The notes beneath the pieces were generated by a model. It saw only the letters and a program-made list of their open reading frames with translations. It did not search any database and was not told where the DNA came from. This document shows, piece by piece, positions 40,245-50,089 of a stretch of DNA of 64,000 nucleotides. Source of the DNA: Ectothiorhodospira shaposhnikovii (GTDB taxonomy: Bacteria; Pseudomonadota; Gammaproteobacteria; Ectothiorhodospirales; Ectothiorhodospiraceae); contig NZ_JAJMLZ010000006.1 of assembly GCF_022227765.1 (NCBI RefSeq), positions 124,001-188,000 of the forward strand, in the 5' to 3' direction. Each line of letters begins with the position of its first letter. The first letter of the stretch is position 1. A program made the position numbers and the translations under genes.

Positions 40245-42097
40245 TGGGTCTGATCCGCCACGGGTAGCTCGGGCTGTCCGACGAGCCGCGGGCGGCCGCC
40301 GATGAAGCGTGCCCAGTTCAGGTCCCGGGTGATGTGTCCGTGGGCATCCATGCGTAATCCACCGGTCACTCCCTGGTAACGTTCGTTGGGGCGCTCCGAG
40401 AGCCGTTCCAGCAGTGGGAAGATCTGAAGGGCGTCAAAACCCAGGGCTGTCAGGCGGGGGAGTTGGAGTGTGTTGCCCGAGAGCTGGGCGTCCAGGCGCG
40501 AGCGCAGTTCCGGGCGGGGGTTGGCGCCTTCCAGCAGCCAGGGGATGTCGGCAAAGACCAGACCGTCCAGATCCTGATCTTGACGGGGATCGGGCCGCCC
40601 GGAATACACATGGGAGGTGGCCAGTACCGGAATCTGTCCGGCGCGATGGAAGCGTAGCTGGGGCCAGAGCAGTCTGGCCTGGCGGGGACTGCCCGACAGG
40701 AAGATCAAGTCCACGTCCTCCCGCGGCACGGGCGCTGCGTCCCGCCCGGTACGACCGCTGCGATCACGGATATCGAGCGCGGCGATGATGGAGGCGCCGT
40801 AGTCCGATGCCTCCGGCGCAAAGAACTGGGTGCTGATCACCTGGCCGCCCAGGGCCTCGAAGCGGTCACGGAAGGCGCGTTGCAGACGTTCACCCAGCTC
40901 GGTGCGGGGCATCAGGATGACGGCGCGCTGACGTCCTTCTAGGATGGCCCGCTCGGCCGCCTGGATGGCCTCGGCTTCGGGGTTGAGGCCGAACTGATAG
41001 AGGCCGGAGGGGTAGGTGGACTGGGGTTCGGCATGGTTCAGCGCCAGGACCGGTATGGGCAGGGATTCGCGCTGGGCAAACAGGGTCACGGCCTGACGGT
41101 CCAGAGGGCCGATGACGCCGCGGGCACCATCGGCGATGGCCTGCTGATAGTGGGTCCAGGCGGATTCCGCTTGCTCGCCCGTATCGTGGATGCGCAGTTC
41201 CGGCCGGTTGTCGGCGGGGCTGTCGTAGTAGGCGGCGAGGATGCCTTCAAGAATGGCCTGAGCCGCGGTGGAAAAGCGCCCGGTCAGCGGCAGCAGCACC
41301 GCCACGTGTTCCGGGAAGTGTCCGTAGGTTGCCCATTGTTGCCGCAGGCGGTCGAGGAAGCGGGGAGTAGCCGGATGACCGTCAAACTGCCTTTGCCATG
41401 CGTCCAGTCGTGTTTCCAGGGCCGCCAGTCGCGGCGGGGTGTCGTGGGCCAGTTCCGCCAGGCTCAGCCAGCCGCGGGCCTCGAAGCGGCCACTACGCGC
41501 CGTCAGGTCCGGTAATTGGCGGGCCGGGATCTGTTGCAGCATGGCCCACAGGGCTTCCTGGCTAGCCAGACGCTCTTCGGGAGTCTGATACAGGGTGCCC
41601 TGACGGATGCGGGTTTCCAGGGCTTCATGCCAGCGGCCCTGGTCGGCGAGGATGCCGGCCCGTGTCTCCAGGATGCGCGCCGCCAGGCCGATGGGGAGGG
41701 TGTCCAGGGAAGGGGGCAGGTGGCCCAGGGCGGTCTGCGGATCCCCTTCCATCCAGGTGATGCGGGCATTGAGCTCGGCGCGGCGAGCCTTGCCGACCGT
41801 ATCCAGATGCCGGTCCTCCACCTGGCTCAGGATCCGCGAGGCCTCCTCAAGGGCCTCCGGCTCAACCGGGGGGCGCAGCAGCAGGTCGACCGCATTGAGC
41901 TGGGCGCGCGCCTTGTCGCTCCCCCGCAGTCGCTCCGCGGCCGCCAGGTATTCAGAGGCTGCCGCCCGGTGTGCCCCCTCCTGTTCCAGCAGGGCGGCGC
42001 GGGTCAGGATATCCGTGGGCGGGTCCGCGGGGCGGGGCATGCCGGCGCAGGCCGACAGGAGCAATGCAATCAGCAGGGGCAGGACGATATGTCGCAT
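40241..42097 (-). CDS. lpoA: Penicillin-binding protein activator LpoA
   Basis: This 618-residue outer membrane lipoprotein has a signal peptide with lipobox LLSAC (Cys17). The N-terminal TPR-like domain spans ~25-240. The C-terminal LppC/YraM domain (~260-600) has a periplasmic-binding-protein fold, with VAVLLPLTGRF marking its start. In E. coli it stimulates PBP1A from outside the peptidoglycan layer. ATG 42097 gives a tidy signal peptide; a GTG 9 bp further upstream is possible. It diverges from rsmI across ~95 bp. Confidence 0.93.
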
Positions 42098-42192
42098 GGC
42101 GCACACGGGGTCATGGGTTCTCCCGCCCGGCGGGGCGGGTTAGACTGGCGAACCGTTTTGTGGGGTTTCCAGTATCTTGGCCGGGGTGCAGT

Positions 42193-43035
42193 GTGTCAAT
42201 TGAGGCGGGTGTTTTATATGTGGTGGCAACACCGATCGGCAATCTCTCCGACATGTCCCGTCGTGCGCTGCAGATACTGGGGGAGGTGGATCTGATCGCG
42301 GCGGAGGATACCCGCCACACGGGTCGGTTGCTGACCCATTTCGGACTGGCCACGCCGCGTGTCAGTCTGCATGAACACAACGAGGAGCAGCAGGTCCCGG
42401 CGCTGGTGTCCCGTCTTGCCCGGGGTGAGTCCATTGCCCTGGTCAGTGATGCCGGTACCCCCCTGATCAGTGATCCTGGCTTTCGTCTGGTGGTCGCGGC
42501 CCGCGAATCCGGGATTCGTGTCTCTCCCGTCCCGGGGCCGTGTGCCCTGATCGCCGCTCTCTCCGCCAGCGGCCTGCCGTCGGACCGTTTTCTCTTCGAG
42601 GGTTTTTTGCCCGCCAGGGAGCTGGCACGGCGCAAGCGTCTACAAGCTCTGCGGGACATCCCCAGCACGCTGATCTTCTACGAGTCCAGTCACCGTATCG
42701 GTGATGCCCTCACGGACATGGCCGAAGTGCTCGGGGGGGATCGCCGGGCAGTGGTGGCGCGGGAGCTGACCAAGACCTTTGAGCAGTTGCAGGGGGATAC
42801 CCTGTCGGGGCTGGTGCAATGGCAGGCGGAAGATCCCAATCACGGGCGCGGCGAGTTCGTGGTGCTGGTGTCCGGGGCCTCACGGCAGGAGACGGGTGAA
42901 CTGACAACGGAGGCGGAGCGCGTGTTGCGCTTGCTGTTGGGAGAGTTGCCGTTGAAGGCGGCGGCTCGTCTGGCGTCGGAGATCACCGGCATCTCCAGAA
43001 ATACCCTCTATCAGCGGGGGCTTGAACTGCGTTGA
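42193..43035 (+). CDS. rsmI: 16S rRNA C1402 2'-O-ribose methyltransferase RsmI
   Basis: This 280-residue SAM-dependent tetrapyrrole-methylase-fold enzyme methylates C1402 of 16S rRNA, the same nucleotide that RsmH (44.3 kb) modifies on the base. VVATPIGNLSDMSRRAL, AEDTRHTGRLL and LVSDAGTPLISDPG are the signature blocks. GTG at 42193 is chosen since SIEAGVLYVVATPIGN begins typical homologues. It leads directly into rnpB. Confidence 0.95.
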   Translation: MSIEAGVLYVVATPIGNLSDMSRRALQILGEVDLIAAEDTRHTGRLLTHFGLATPRVSLHEHNEEQQVPALVSRLARGESIALVSDAGTPLISDPGFRLVVAARESGIRVSPVPGPCALIAALSASGLPSDRFLFEGFLPARELARRKRLQALRDIPSTLIFYESSHRIGDALTDMAEVLGGDRRAVVARELTKTFEQLQGDTLSGLVQWQAEDPNHGRGEFVVLVSGASRQETGELTTEAERVLRLLLGELPLKAAARLASEITGISRNTLYQRGLELR

Positions 43036-43075
43036 GAATGACGTCTTCAAAGTCTGCTGAGTGGTTTCGCCCGTC

Positions 43076-43105
43076 TTGTGCTCGGTTCCTGAACTTACAT
43101 ACAAT
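43076..43105 (+). promoter_or_regulatory. Candidate rnpB promoter
   Basis: TTGTGC (43076-43081) and TACAAT (43100-43105) are spaced 18 bp. The predicted start lies about 6 bp downstream at 43112, exactly where the RNase P RNA 5' end is expected. Confidence 0.6.
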
Positions 43106-43111
43106 GACGAC

Positions 43112-43458
43112 GGAGCCGGCCAGACAGTCGCTGCGGTTTTGACAGCCGTGGAGGAAAGTCCGGGCTCCACAGGGCAGGGCGCCAGGTAACGCCTGGGCGG
43201 CGCAAGCCGACGGAAAGTGCCACAGAAATGATACCGCCGATGGCCTTCGGGCACAGGTAAGGGTGAAATGGTGCGGTAAGAGCGCACCGCGCGGGTGGCA
43301 ACACGCCGCGGCAGGGTAAACCCCGTCCGGAGCAAGGCCAAATAGGGGTGCATTGGTGCGGCCCGCACTGCACCCGGGTAGGCTGCTCGAGGCGCATGGT
43401 GACATGCGTCCCAGATGAATGACTGTCCCCGACAGAACCCGGCTTATCGGCCGGCTCC
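43112..43458 (+). ncRNA. rnpB: RNase P RNA (class A)
   Basis: Catalytic RNA that trims tRNA 5' leaders with the protein RnpA (not in window). Universal core segments are present: CCAGACAGTCGC near the 5' end, GAGGAAAGTCCGGGCTCC, GGCGCCAGGTAACGCCTGGG, GAGCAAGGCCAAATAGG, and ACAGAACCCGGCTTAT at the 3' end. The terminal helix P1 is perfect: GGAGCCGGCC (43112-43121) pairs with GGCCGGCTCC (43449-43458). The position between rsmI and mraZ is the usual one in gammaproteobacteria. ORFs predicted across it are not genes. Confidence 0.97.
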
Positions 43459-43474
43459 GCTTCCCTCTTCATGA

Positions 43475-43497
43475 CCCCGGTTCGGCTTGAGCCGGGG
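43475..43497 (+). terminator. Hairpin after rnpB, probable transcript end
   Basis: CCCCGGTTC (43475-43483) pairs with GAGCCGGGG (43489-43497) through a 5-nt loop, including one G-T pair. It lies 17 bp after the RNA. There is no T-run, so termination strength is uncertain. A second stem, TTCACTCA/TGAGTGAA, follows at 43513-43536. Confidence 0.5.
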
Positions 43498-43676
43498 CTG
43501 TCAATCCCGGGTTTCACTCATCTCTGTTTGAGTGAATTATCGCCTTTATTTTGCAACCCTATGATTAATCTGGAAACCCTGATATGGATGGGGCCGTGTG
43601 ACCGTGTTCCTTGCAGCAGGTTTTGTAAGTATTTGTGACACAAGCATAAATCTTGAACCTGGTAAGGGCGTTTTTC

Positions 43677-43706
43677 TTGACACCCCGCTGAGCCGATCCA
43701 TATAGT
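43677..43706 (+). promoter_or_regulatory. dcw cluster promoter (mraZ promoter)
   Basis: A consensus TTGACA at 43677-43682 and TATAGT at 43701-43706 are separated by 18 bp. This is the strongest sigma-70-type promoter seen in the window. It would transcribe mraZ and the division genes downstream, with the start near 43713, right before the MraZ repeats. Confidence 0.8.
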
Positions 43707-43714
43707 GTAGAAAA

Positions 43715-43739
43715 GTGGATTTATGTGGGGGCAGGTGGA
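43715..43739 (+). promoter_or_regulatory. MraZ operator: three direct repeats
   Basis: GTGGA (43715-43719), GTGGG (43725-43729) and GTGGA (43735-43739) lie exactly 10 bp apart. MraZ is known to bind such spaced GTGG/TGGG repeats upstream of its own gene. Their location just after the promoter start fits autorepression by blocking initiation. Confidence 0.75.
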
Positions 43740-43832
43740 GTTTTCCGACGTTTCGGGGCTTTTCCGAGATGAATGGTCGGATGGATTCCTGCGGGGCAGG
43801 CGTTGTGATCGGCAGAGGTGCCCGGAGCGGTC

Positions 43833-44285
43833 GTGTTCCGAGGGATTACCAATCTGAATCTGGACACCAAGGGACGCATCGCGATGCCGTCCCGGTACCG
43901 GGATCTGCTGCTGGAGCATTGTCGGGGTCAGCTGGTCGTTACGGTCCATCTGGACCAATGTCTGCTGATCTATCCCCTGCCTGACTGGGAGATCCTCGAA
44001 CAGCAAGTGATGTCCCGGCCCAACATGAATCGGCAGGTGCGAAACCTTCAGCGTCTGCTGGTGGGGCATGCCTCTGACTGCGAGATGGATGGCAACGGCC
44101 GGATACTGTTGCCGGGTCCCCTGCGTGAATTTGCGAATCTGACTAAACGGGCGGTACTGGTGGGGCAGGGCAACAAGTTTGAATTGTGGGACGAGGATGC
44201 GTGGAACAGCAGTCGCGAGGCGTGGTTCCGGCAAGAGGCTCGGGAGGGCGATCTGAGTTCGATCCTGGAGTCTCTGACGCTGTGA
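43833..44285 (+). CDS. mraZ: Transcriptional regulator MraZ
   Basis: This 150-residue AbrB-like protein has two SpoVT/MazE-type swapped-hairpin repeats, seen as [15 protein letters not shown] (~8-22) and [16 protein letters not shown] (~85-100). In E. coli it represses the dcw operon, and three matching operator repeats are found upstream. GTG at 43833 is chosen, with GGAG 5 nt before it and [10 protein letters not shown] following as in homologues. rsmH overlaps its stop by 4 bp. Confidence 0.96.
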   Translation: MFRGITNLNLDTKGRIAMPSRYRDLLLEHCRGQLVVTVHLDQCLLIYPLPDWEILEQQVMSRPNMNRQVRNLQRLLVGHASDCEMDGNGRILLPGPLREFANLTKRAVLVGQGNKFELWDEDAWNSSREAWFRQEAREGDLSSILESLTL

Positions 44286-45229
44286 GTCATGACCTGGTGG
44301 AAAAGACCGGCCATCGTCCGGTACTGCTGGCTGAAACCCTGACGGCCTTGTGCATCCGTCCGGATGGAGTCTACGTGGACGGGACCTTCGGCAGGGGAGG
44401 TCATACCGGCGCCATCCTCGACCGGCTGGGTCCAACCGGTTGCCTGATCGCCCTGGACCAGGACCCGGAAGCCGAAGCCGAGGCCCTTGCCCGATTTACG
44501 GGGGATGGTCGCTTTGAATTCGTGCGCACCTCCTTCACCCGGTTGCTTCCAGTGCTTGAGGCGCGCGGTCTGGTGGGGCGAGTGGATGGCGTATTGCTGG
44601 ACCTGGGGGTGTCTTCCCCTCAACTGGATACTCCGGAGCGGGGTTTCAGCTTCATGCGGGATGGTCCCCTGGATATGCGCATGGACCCGATGCGGGGAGA
44701 GTCTGCCGCCCAGTGGCTGGCAAGGGCCGATGAGGCAGAGATCGCCGGGGTTCTCAAGACCCTTGGCGAGGAGCGCTTTGCCCGGCGCATTGCCCGCCAT
44801 CTGGTTGAACAGCGGGCCGTCATGCCCATCGAGCGGACCGGTCGGTTGGCGGCGCTGATCGCCGAGGCCATCCCCCGCCACGAACGGCACAAGCATCCGG
44901 CCACGCGCAGCTTTCAGGCGATTCGTCTGTATGTGAATCATGAACTGGAGGCGCTGGATGAATGCCTGGCGCAGATACCGGCGGCACTGGCGCCGGGAGG
45001 ACGGTTGGCGGTGATCAGCTTCCATTCCCTGGAGGATCGAAGCGTGAAGCGCTTCATTCGCCGTCAGTCCGAGGGGGAGCCGGTACCACGGGGTCTGCCT
45101 GTCACGGCGCCGCCACCGGGAAGAACCCTGCTGAAGATCGGTAAGGCACAACGGGCTCGGGAAGATGAGGTGGAAGCGAACCCGCGGGCACGCAGTGCGG
45201 TGTTGCGGGTGGCCGAGCGCCTGTCGTGA
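44282..45229 (+). CDS. rsmH: 16S rRNA N4-cytidine (C1402) methyltransferase RsmH
   Basis: This 315-residue enzyme places the N4 methyl group on C1402 of 16S r[32 protein letters not shown] and the [14 protein letters not shown] block identify it. GTG at 44282 overlaps the mraZ stop; the longer ORF upstream only continues through mraZ in another frame. ftsL overlaps its 3' end. Both C1402 methyltransferases (RsmI and RsmH) thus lie within 2.1 kb. Confidence 0.96.
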   Translation: MSHDLVEKTGHRPVLLAETLTALCIRPDGVYVDGTFGRGGHTGAILDRLGPTGCLIALDQDPEAEAEALARFTGDGRFEFVRTSFTRLLPVLEARGLVGRVDGVLLDLGVSSPQLDTPERGFSFMRDGPLDMRMDPMRGESAAQWLARADEAEIAGVLKTLGEERFARRIARHLVEQRAVMPIERTGRLAALIAEAIPRHERHKHPATRSFQAIRLYVNHELEALDECLAQIPAALAPGGRLAVISFHSLEDRSVKRFIRRQSEGEPVPRGLPVTAPPPGRTLLKIGKAQRAREDEVEANPRARSAVLRVAERLS

Positions 45230-45495
45230 ATCGGCGTCTGGCATTACTGGCCCTGCTGTTTCTGGCGGTGGTCGCCAGCGCCCTGGCCGTGGTGCATAGC
45301 AAGCATCAAAGCCGGGTGTTGTTCATTGATCTACAGGCTGAACTGAGATTGCGTGACGAATTGAATATTGAGTGGGGGCAGTTGCAGCTGGAACAGAGTA
45401 CCTGGGCGACCCATGGACGCATCGAAGAGGAGGCGGGCAGCCGTCTCAACATGCGCCTGCCCGATGCCCGTTCCACCGTTATTCTGCTGGAGTGA
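45226..45495 (+). CDS. ftsL: Cell division protein FtsL
   Basis: This 89-residue bitopic protein has one membrane helix ([19 protein letters not shown], ~5-23) and a periplasmic coiled coil (~30-60) that pairs with FtsB to recruit FtsW/FtsI. The small size, topology and position between rsmH and ftsI are diagnostic, since the sequence varies widely. GTG at 45226 overlaps the rsmH stop. The tail [17 protein letters not shown] matches gammaproteobacterial FtsL. Confidence 0.92.
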   Translation: MNRRLALLALLFLAVVASALAVVHSKHQSRVLFIDLQAELRLRDELNIEWGQLQLEQSTWATHGRIEEEAGSRLNMRLPDARSTVILLE

Positions 45496-45498
45496 TTG

Positions 45499-47211
45499 AT
45501 GTCGGAGCCCAAGACAACGATTTCTAGCTGGCGGCGTGGCGTGGTGCTGGGGGCGTTTGCCCTGGCCTTTGTCGCCGTGCTGGCACGTGCCGTGGATCTG
45601 CAGGTCCTGCAGCAGGATTTTCTCCAGGGCCAGGGTGACGCGCGTCATCTGCGGGTGGTATCCCTGCCTGCTCACCGGGGCATGATCCTGGACCGTAACG
45701 GCGAGCCCATGGCGGTGAGTACCCCCGTGGACAGCGTCTGGGCCAATCCCCGGGAGACCCTGCTTCACCCCGAGCAGCTGGCGGGCCTGGCCCGTGTGCT
45801 GGAGATGAATCCGCGGGATCTGCATCAGCGGCTGGCCGAGCGGGCGGAGCGGGAATTCGTCTATCTGCGCCGCCATGTCACCCCGGACGTGGGGCGGCAG
45901 GTCATGGCCTTGCGGGTCCCCGGTGTCGCCCTGCAGCGGGAATACCGCCGCTACTATCCCATGGGTGAGGTCTCTGCTCATGTCCTGGGCTTCACCAATA
46001 TCGATGATCGCGGTCAGGAAGGACTGGAGCTGGCCTATAACACCTGGCTGACCGGTGAACCGGGCGCCAAGCGGGTGGTTCGCGATCGTCTGGGGCGTGT
46101 CATCCGGGACGTCGAGAACATCCGTCCCGCCCGTCCCGGGCAGGATCTGACCCTGACCATCGATCAGCGTCTGCAGTACCTGGCCTATCGTGAGCTCAAG
46201 GCCGCGGTGCAGGCCCATGGGGCGAGGGCGGGATCGGCGGTGATCCTTGACGCCCGCAATGGCGATGTCCTGGCCATGGTCAATCAGCCCTCCTACAACC
46301 CGAACAACCGGGGCACCCTGCGGGGAGACAGTGCCCGTAACCGGTCCGTCACGGATCTGATCGAGCCCGGTTCCACCATCAAGCCCTTTACCGTGGCGGC
46401 GGCCTTGGAGAGTGGTCAGTTCCAGAAGGAATCCCTGCTTCAGACCAGTCCCGGCCGCATGCGGGTGGGCCGTCATACCGTCACCGACATCCGCGACTAC
46501 GGCCTGATCGACCTGACCACCATGATCAGCAAATCCTCCAACGTGGGGGCGAGCAAGCTGGCCCTGGCCGTCGAGCCCCAGCAGCTGTGGGAGACCTTCT
46601 ATCGGGCCGGTTTCGGTCGCAGTACCGGTAGCGGGTTCCCGGGAGAGGCCGGGGGTAATTTGCGGGATTTCTTCCATTGGCGTGACGTGGAACGTGCCAC
46701 CATGGGGTTTGGTTATGGTCTGTCCGTCACGCCCCTGCAGTTGGCCCAGGCCTACGGTGCCATCGCCAATGAGGGCGTGATGTTCACCCCTCGCCTGGTG
46801 GTGTCCGATGCCCCCCGCGAAGCCTATCGCGTCATGAGCCCCCATTCCGCACAGAGCCTCATGCACATGCTGGAGGTGGCGGTTTCCCGCGAGGGTACCG
46901 GCATTCGCGCCTCGGTGGAGGGCTACCGGGTGGCCGGCAAGACCGGTACCGCGCGCAAGCTGGTGGATGGCGGTTATGCCAAGGGGCTCTATCTGTCCCT
47001 GTTTGCCGGCATGGCGCCGGCCAGCGATCCTCGCCTGGTGATGGTGGTGATCATTGATGAGCCTCGCGGTGATCAATACTACGGCGGCCAGGTGGCGGCA
47101 CCCGTATTTGGCGCGGTCATGCGCGGCGCGCTCCGCCTCATGGACATTCCTCCCGACAATCTCCCCGGCCTGAGGTCCGCCGCCCGTTCCTCCGCGGAGG
47201 CGCCGGCATGA
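45499..47211 (+). CDS. ftsI: Septal transpeptidase FtsI (PBP3)
   Basis: This 570-residue class B penicillin-binding protein crosslinks septal peptidoglycan. It has an N-terminal anchor (~16-34), a pedestal domain, and the transpeptidase domain with S292-x-x-K295 (EPGSTIKPF), SSN (KSSNVG) and KTG (AGKTGTARK). LPAHRGMILDRNGEPMA opens the pedestal. ATG 45499 follows GGAG within the end of ftsL; TTG 45496 is possible. murE overlaps its end by 4 bp. Confidence 0.97.
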   Translation: MSEPKTTISSWRRGVVLGAFALAFVAVLARAVDLQVLQQDFLQGQGDARHLRVVSLPAHRGMILDRNGEPMAVSTPVDSVWANPRETLLHPEQLAGLARVLEMNPRDLHQRLAERAEREFVYLRRHVTPDVGRQVMALRVPGVALQREYRRYYPMGEVSAHVLGFTNIDDRGQEGLELAYNTWLTGEPGAKRVVRDRLGRVIRDVENIRPARPGQDLTLTIDQRLQYLAYRELKAAVQAHGARAGSAVILDARNGDVLAMVNQPSYNPNNRGTLRGDSARNRSVTDLIEPGSTIKPFTVAAALESGQFQKESLLQTSPGRMRVGRHTVTDIRDYGLIDLTTMISKSSNVGASKLALAVEPQQLWETFYRAGFGRSTGSGFPGEAGGNLRDFFHWRDVERATMGFGYGLSVTPLQLAQAYGAIANEGVMFTPRLVVSDAPREAYRVMSPHSAQSLMHMLEVAVSREGTGIRASVEGYRVAGKTGTARKLVDGGYAKGLYLSLFAGMAPASDPRLVMVVIIDEPRGDQYYGGQVAAPVFGAVMRGALRLMDIPPDNLPGLRSAARSSAEAPA

Positions 47212-48710
47212 TGCGCCACCCAAGCAACGAACACCGATCTCTGCTTTCATATCTGCTGGCCGGGATGGTGCCGGTCCCGTCTGTCCTTGACCGCCCCGTA
47301 CAGGGCCTGTGTCTTGACAGTCGCCGGGCAATGCCCGGCGAGGTGTTTCTGGCCGTGGCGGGACATCATCACCACGGCCTGAGTCATGTGCGGGAGGCGG
47401 TCCGGCGGGGTGTCGTGGCGGTACTCTGGGAGCCCGCGGCAGCGGTGGAAGATCTTGCCCGGGAGGTGCCGGTATCCTGTATCGCCGTCCCCCGGTTGCG
47501 CGAGCGCATGGGTGAACTGGCGGCCCGCTTCCATGGGCATCCTTCCCGTGCCATGCAGGTGGTGGGGGTGACCGGCACCGACGGCAAGACCTCGGTATCC
47601 CAGTGTCTGGCCAGTGCCCTGGACAGTGACAGCCGTCCCTGCGGCGTGATCGGCACCCTGGGCAGCGGACGCTACGGCGAGTTGGGGCGGCCGGGCCTGA
47701 CCACGCCGGATCCCGTATCCCTGCAAGCCTTCCTGGCCGACATGGGGCGTCGCAACCTGCATCAGGTGGTGATGGAAGTGTCATCCCATGCCCTGGACCA
47801 GTCCCGGGTGGGCGGGGTGGATTTCGATGTGGCCATCCTGACCAACCTGGGCCGTGATCACCTGGACTATCACGGCACGGTAGAGGCCTACGGCGAGGCC
47901 AAGGCGCGGCTGTTTGCCTGGCCCGGCCTGAAAACGGCGGTAGTGAATCTGGATGATCCCTTCGGCCGCTTGCTGGTCGAGCGGGTGCAGGCCCCGGTGC
48001 TGGGCTATGGCCTGCGGGCGATGGCCGACGGCCCCGAGCAGGTGTTGGCGACCCAGCCGGAATTTCATGCCGATGGCATCCGTGCCCATGTCACGACCCC
48101 GTGGGGCGAAGGCGAGCTGGAAAGCCCCTGGCTGGGATGTTTCAACCTGCAGAATCTGCTGGCGGTGCTGGCGGGGCTGCTGAGTCTTGACGTCAGCCTC
48201 ACCGATGCCCTGGAGCGGCTGCATCACAGTCCGGCGGTTCCGGGTCGCATGGAGCGTTTTCGCGGCACCCGGGGGCCGCTGATGGTGGTGGATTATGCCC
48301 ACACCCATGAGGCCCTGGCCCAGGTGCTGCAGGCTCTGCGTGCCCATTGCGGCGGGCGGCTCTGGTGCGTGTTCGGTTGCGGCGGTGATCGCGATCCGGG
48401 CAAGCGTCCGCTGATGGCGGCCATGGCTCAGCGTTACGCGGACCAGGTGGTGGTGACCAGCGACAATCCCCGCCATGAGGATCCGCTGGCCATCATCGAG
48501 GCCATCTGCGTCGGCTTCAGCGACCTTTCGCGGGTGCATGTGGAAGCCGACCGGGAAGCCGCCATCCGTCATGCCTTCTGTCAGGCGGGCCGGGAGGATG
48601 TGGTGCTGGTGGCAGGCAAGGGCCACGAGACCTGGCAGATTTTCGGCGATGAACAGCGTCCCTTCAGTGACCGGACCCTGGCCCGCCGGCTGGTGGAGGG
48701 TGAGGCATGA
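47208..48710 (+). CDS. murE: UDP-MurNAc-tripeptide synthetase MurE (meso-DAP adding)
   Basis: This 500-residue Mur ligase adds the third amino acid. The DNPRHEDP motif is the meso-diaminopimelate specificity signature, so the peptidoglycan is predicted to be A1-gamma type. The P-loop reads GVTGTDGKTS, where most homologues have GTNGKT, and the ATP-binding block DYAHTHEAL differs from the usual DYAHTPDAL. GEAKARLF holds the carbamylated lysine. Catalytic lysine is kept, so activity is expected. Confidence 0.96.
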   Translation: MMRHPSNEHRSLLSYLLAGMVPVPSVLDRPVQGLCLDSRRAMPGEVFLAVAGHHHHGLSHVREAVRRGVVAVLWEPAAAVEDLAREVPVSCIAVPRLRERMGELAARFHGHPSRAMQVVGVTGTDGKTSVSQCLASALDSDSRPCGVIGTLGSGRYGELGRPGLTTPDPVSLQAFLADMGRRNLHQVVMEVSSHALDQSRVGGVDFDVAILTNLGRDHLDYHGTVEAYGEAKARLFAWPGLKTAVVNLDDPFGRLLVERVQAPVLGYGLRAMADGPEQVLATQPEFHADGIRAHVTTPWGEGELESPWLGCFNLQNLLAVLAGLLSLDVSLTDALERLHHSPAVPGRMERFRGTRGPLMVVDYAHTHEALAQVLQALRAHCGGRLWCVFGCGGDRDPGKRPLMAAMAQRYADQVVVTSDNPRHEDPLAIIEAICVGFSDLSRVHVEADREAAIRHAFCQAGREDVVLVAGKGHETWQIFGDEQRPFSDRTLARRLVEGEA

Positions 48711-50089
48711 TGCAGTTTTCCATGACGCAGGTGGCGGCGCTGACCGGCGGTCGTCTGCATGGCGCCGATGCGATCGTGCGCGGTGTATCCACGGACAGCC
48801 GCGGCGTGACGGCCGGGCAACTCTTCGTCGCTTTGAAGGGGCCGCGGTTCGACGCCCATGACTTCATCATCCCGCAACTCCCGGCCGCCGGCCTGCTGGT
48901 CAGCCGGGACTCCGGTCCGCGGGACGACAGACCCCGGGTGCTGGTGGACGATACCCGGCGTGCCCTGGCCGATCTGGCCACCGGCTGGCGCCGCCGCTGT
49001 CAGGCCCGGATCGTGGCTCTGACCGGCAGCAACGGCAAGACCACGGTGAAGGAGATGCTGGCGGCGATTCTCGGTCACTGCGGCCAGACCTGGGCCACCC
49101 GCGGTAACCTGAACAACGATATCGGCGTCCCCCTGACCCTGCTGAACCTGTCGGAATCGGATCGTTTCGGCGTGATCGAGATGGGGGCCAATCATGCCGG
49201 CGAGATTGCCCTGCTGACGGGCATTGCCCGGCCCGACGTGGCCCTGATCACCAATGCCGGGCCGGCCCATCTGGAAGGGTTCGGCAGCATCGAGGGGGTT
49301 GCCCATGCCAAGGGCGAGATTTTCCAGGGGCTGGGGGATGAGGGGGTGGCGGTGATCAATGCCGATGATCCCTATGCCGACCTGTGGTTGTCCATGAATC
49401 CCGGGCGCCGGGTCATCCTGTTCGGCCTGTCGGCACGGGCCGGGGTCCGGGGCGAGATGGATGGCGAGGATCTGCTGATCCACCTGCCGGAAGAGCGGAT
49501 CCGTGTGTCCCTGGTACTGGCCGGCCGTCACAACCGTCTCAATGCCCTGGCGGCGGCGGCCGCCGCCCTGGCCATGGGGGCGGACGCGACGGCCATCACC
49601 CGGGGGCTGTCATCGATGCAGCCGGTGCCGGGACGGCTGGTGTCCCGACCAGGGCCGTCGGGCAGCCGTCTCATCGACGACAGCTACAATGCCAATCCCG
49701 CTTCCACCCGGGCGGCGATCCAGGTGCTTTCGGAACAGCCCGGACATCGCATCCTGGTCCTTGGGGACATGGGCGAATTGGGCGAGGACGCAGCCGGCAT
49801 GCACCGTGAAATGGGTGCACTGGCCCGGTCCATGGGGGTGGAACAATTGCTGGCGGTCGGGCCGCTGAGCCTGCATGCGGTTCAGGGTTTCGGCGCCGGG
49901 GCGGAACATTTCGACGACCAGTCCCGTCTGACGGCGGTGCTGACGGGGTGCCTGGGACCCGATGTGGTGGTCCTGGTCAAGGGTTCCCGCGGGCAGCGCA
50001 TGGAGCGGGTGATCTCGGCATTGATGCCGGAACAAGGGCAGCGACAAGAACAATCGGGAGATAATGGGCATGCTGCTCATTCTGTTTGA
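48707..50089 (+). CDS. murF: UDP-MurNAc-tripeptide:D-Ala-D-Ala ligase MurF
   Basis: This 460-residue ligase adds D-Ala-D-Ala to form the pentapeptide precursor. The P-loop is [13 protein letters not shown], followed by [13 protein letters not shown] and the [10 protein letters not shown] block that fixes MurF identity. It overlaps the murE stop by 4 bp, and its 3' end overlaps mraY by 20 bp. It depends on Ddl, which is encoded at 57.1-58.1 kb in the same cluster. Confidence 0.96.
   Translation: MMQFSMTQVAALTGGRLHGADAIVRGVSTDSRGVTAGQLFVALKGPRFDAHDFIIPQLPAAGLLVSRDSGPRDDRPRVLVDDTRRALADLATGWRRRCQARIVALTGSNGKTTVKEMLAAILGHCGQTWATRGNLNNDIGVPLTLLNLSESDRFGVIEMGANHAGEIALLTGIARPDVALITNAGPAHLEGFGSIEGVAHAKGEIFQGLGDEGVAVINADDPYADLWLSMNPGRRVILFGLSARAGVRGEMDGEDLLIHLPEERIRVSLVLAGRHNRLNALAAAAAALAMGADATAITRGLSSMQPVPGRLVSRPGPSGSRLIDDSYNANPASTRAAIQVLSEQPGHRILVLGDMGELGEDAAGMHREMGALARSMGVEQLLAVGPLSLHAVQGFGAGAEHFDDQSRLTAVLTGCLGPDVVVLVKGSRGQRMERVISALMPEQGQRQEQSGDNGHAAHSV

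Larger units (their letters stand above)
43459..43832. other. Non-coding region between rnpB and mraZ
   Basis: This 374-bp gap contains no convincing gene. It holds two hairpins after rnpB (43475-43497 and 43513-43536), a TTGTGACACAA palindrome (43633-43643), the mraZ promoter and the MraZ operator. It is clearly more AT-rich than its surroundings between about 43510 and 43740. Confidence 0.8.

Noticed and set aside
43095-43517. Minus-strand ORFs of about 140 codons over rnpB
   Set aside because: They lie on the complementary strand of the RNase P RNA, whose structure and core sequences are clear.
45331-47784. 817-codon open frame on the minus strand across ftsL-ftsI-murE
   Set aside because: Low-complexity His/Gly/Gln/Pro-rich product antisense to ftsI and murE, which have full family motifs. 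High GC makes such shadow frames common.
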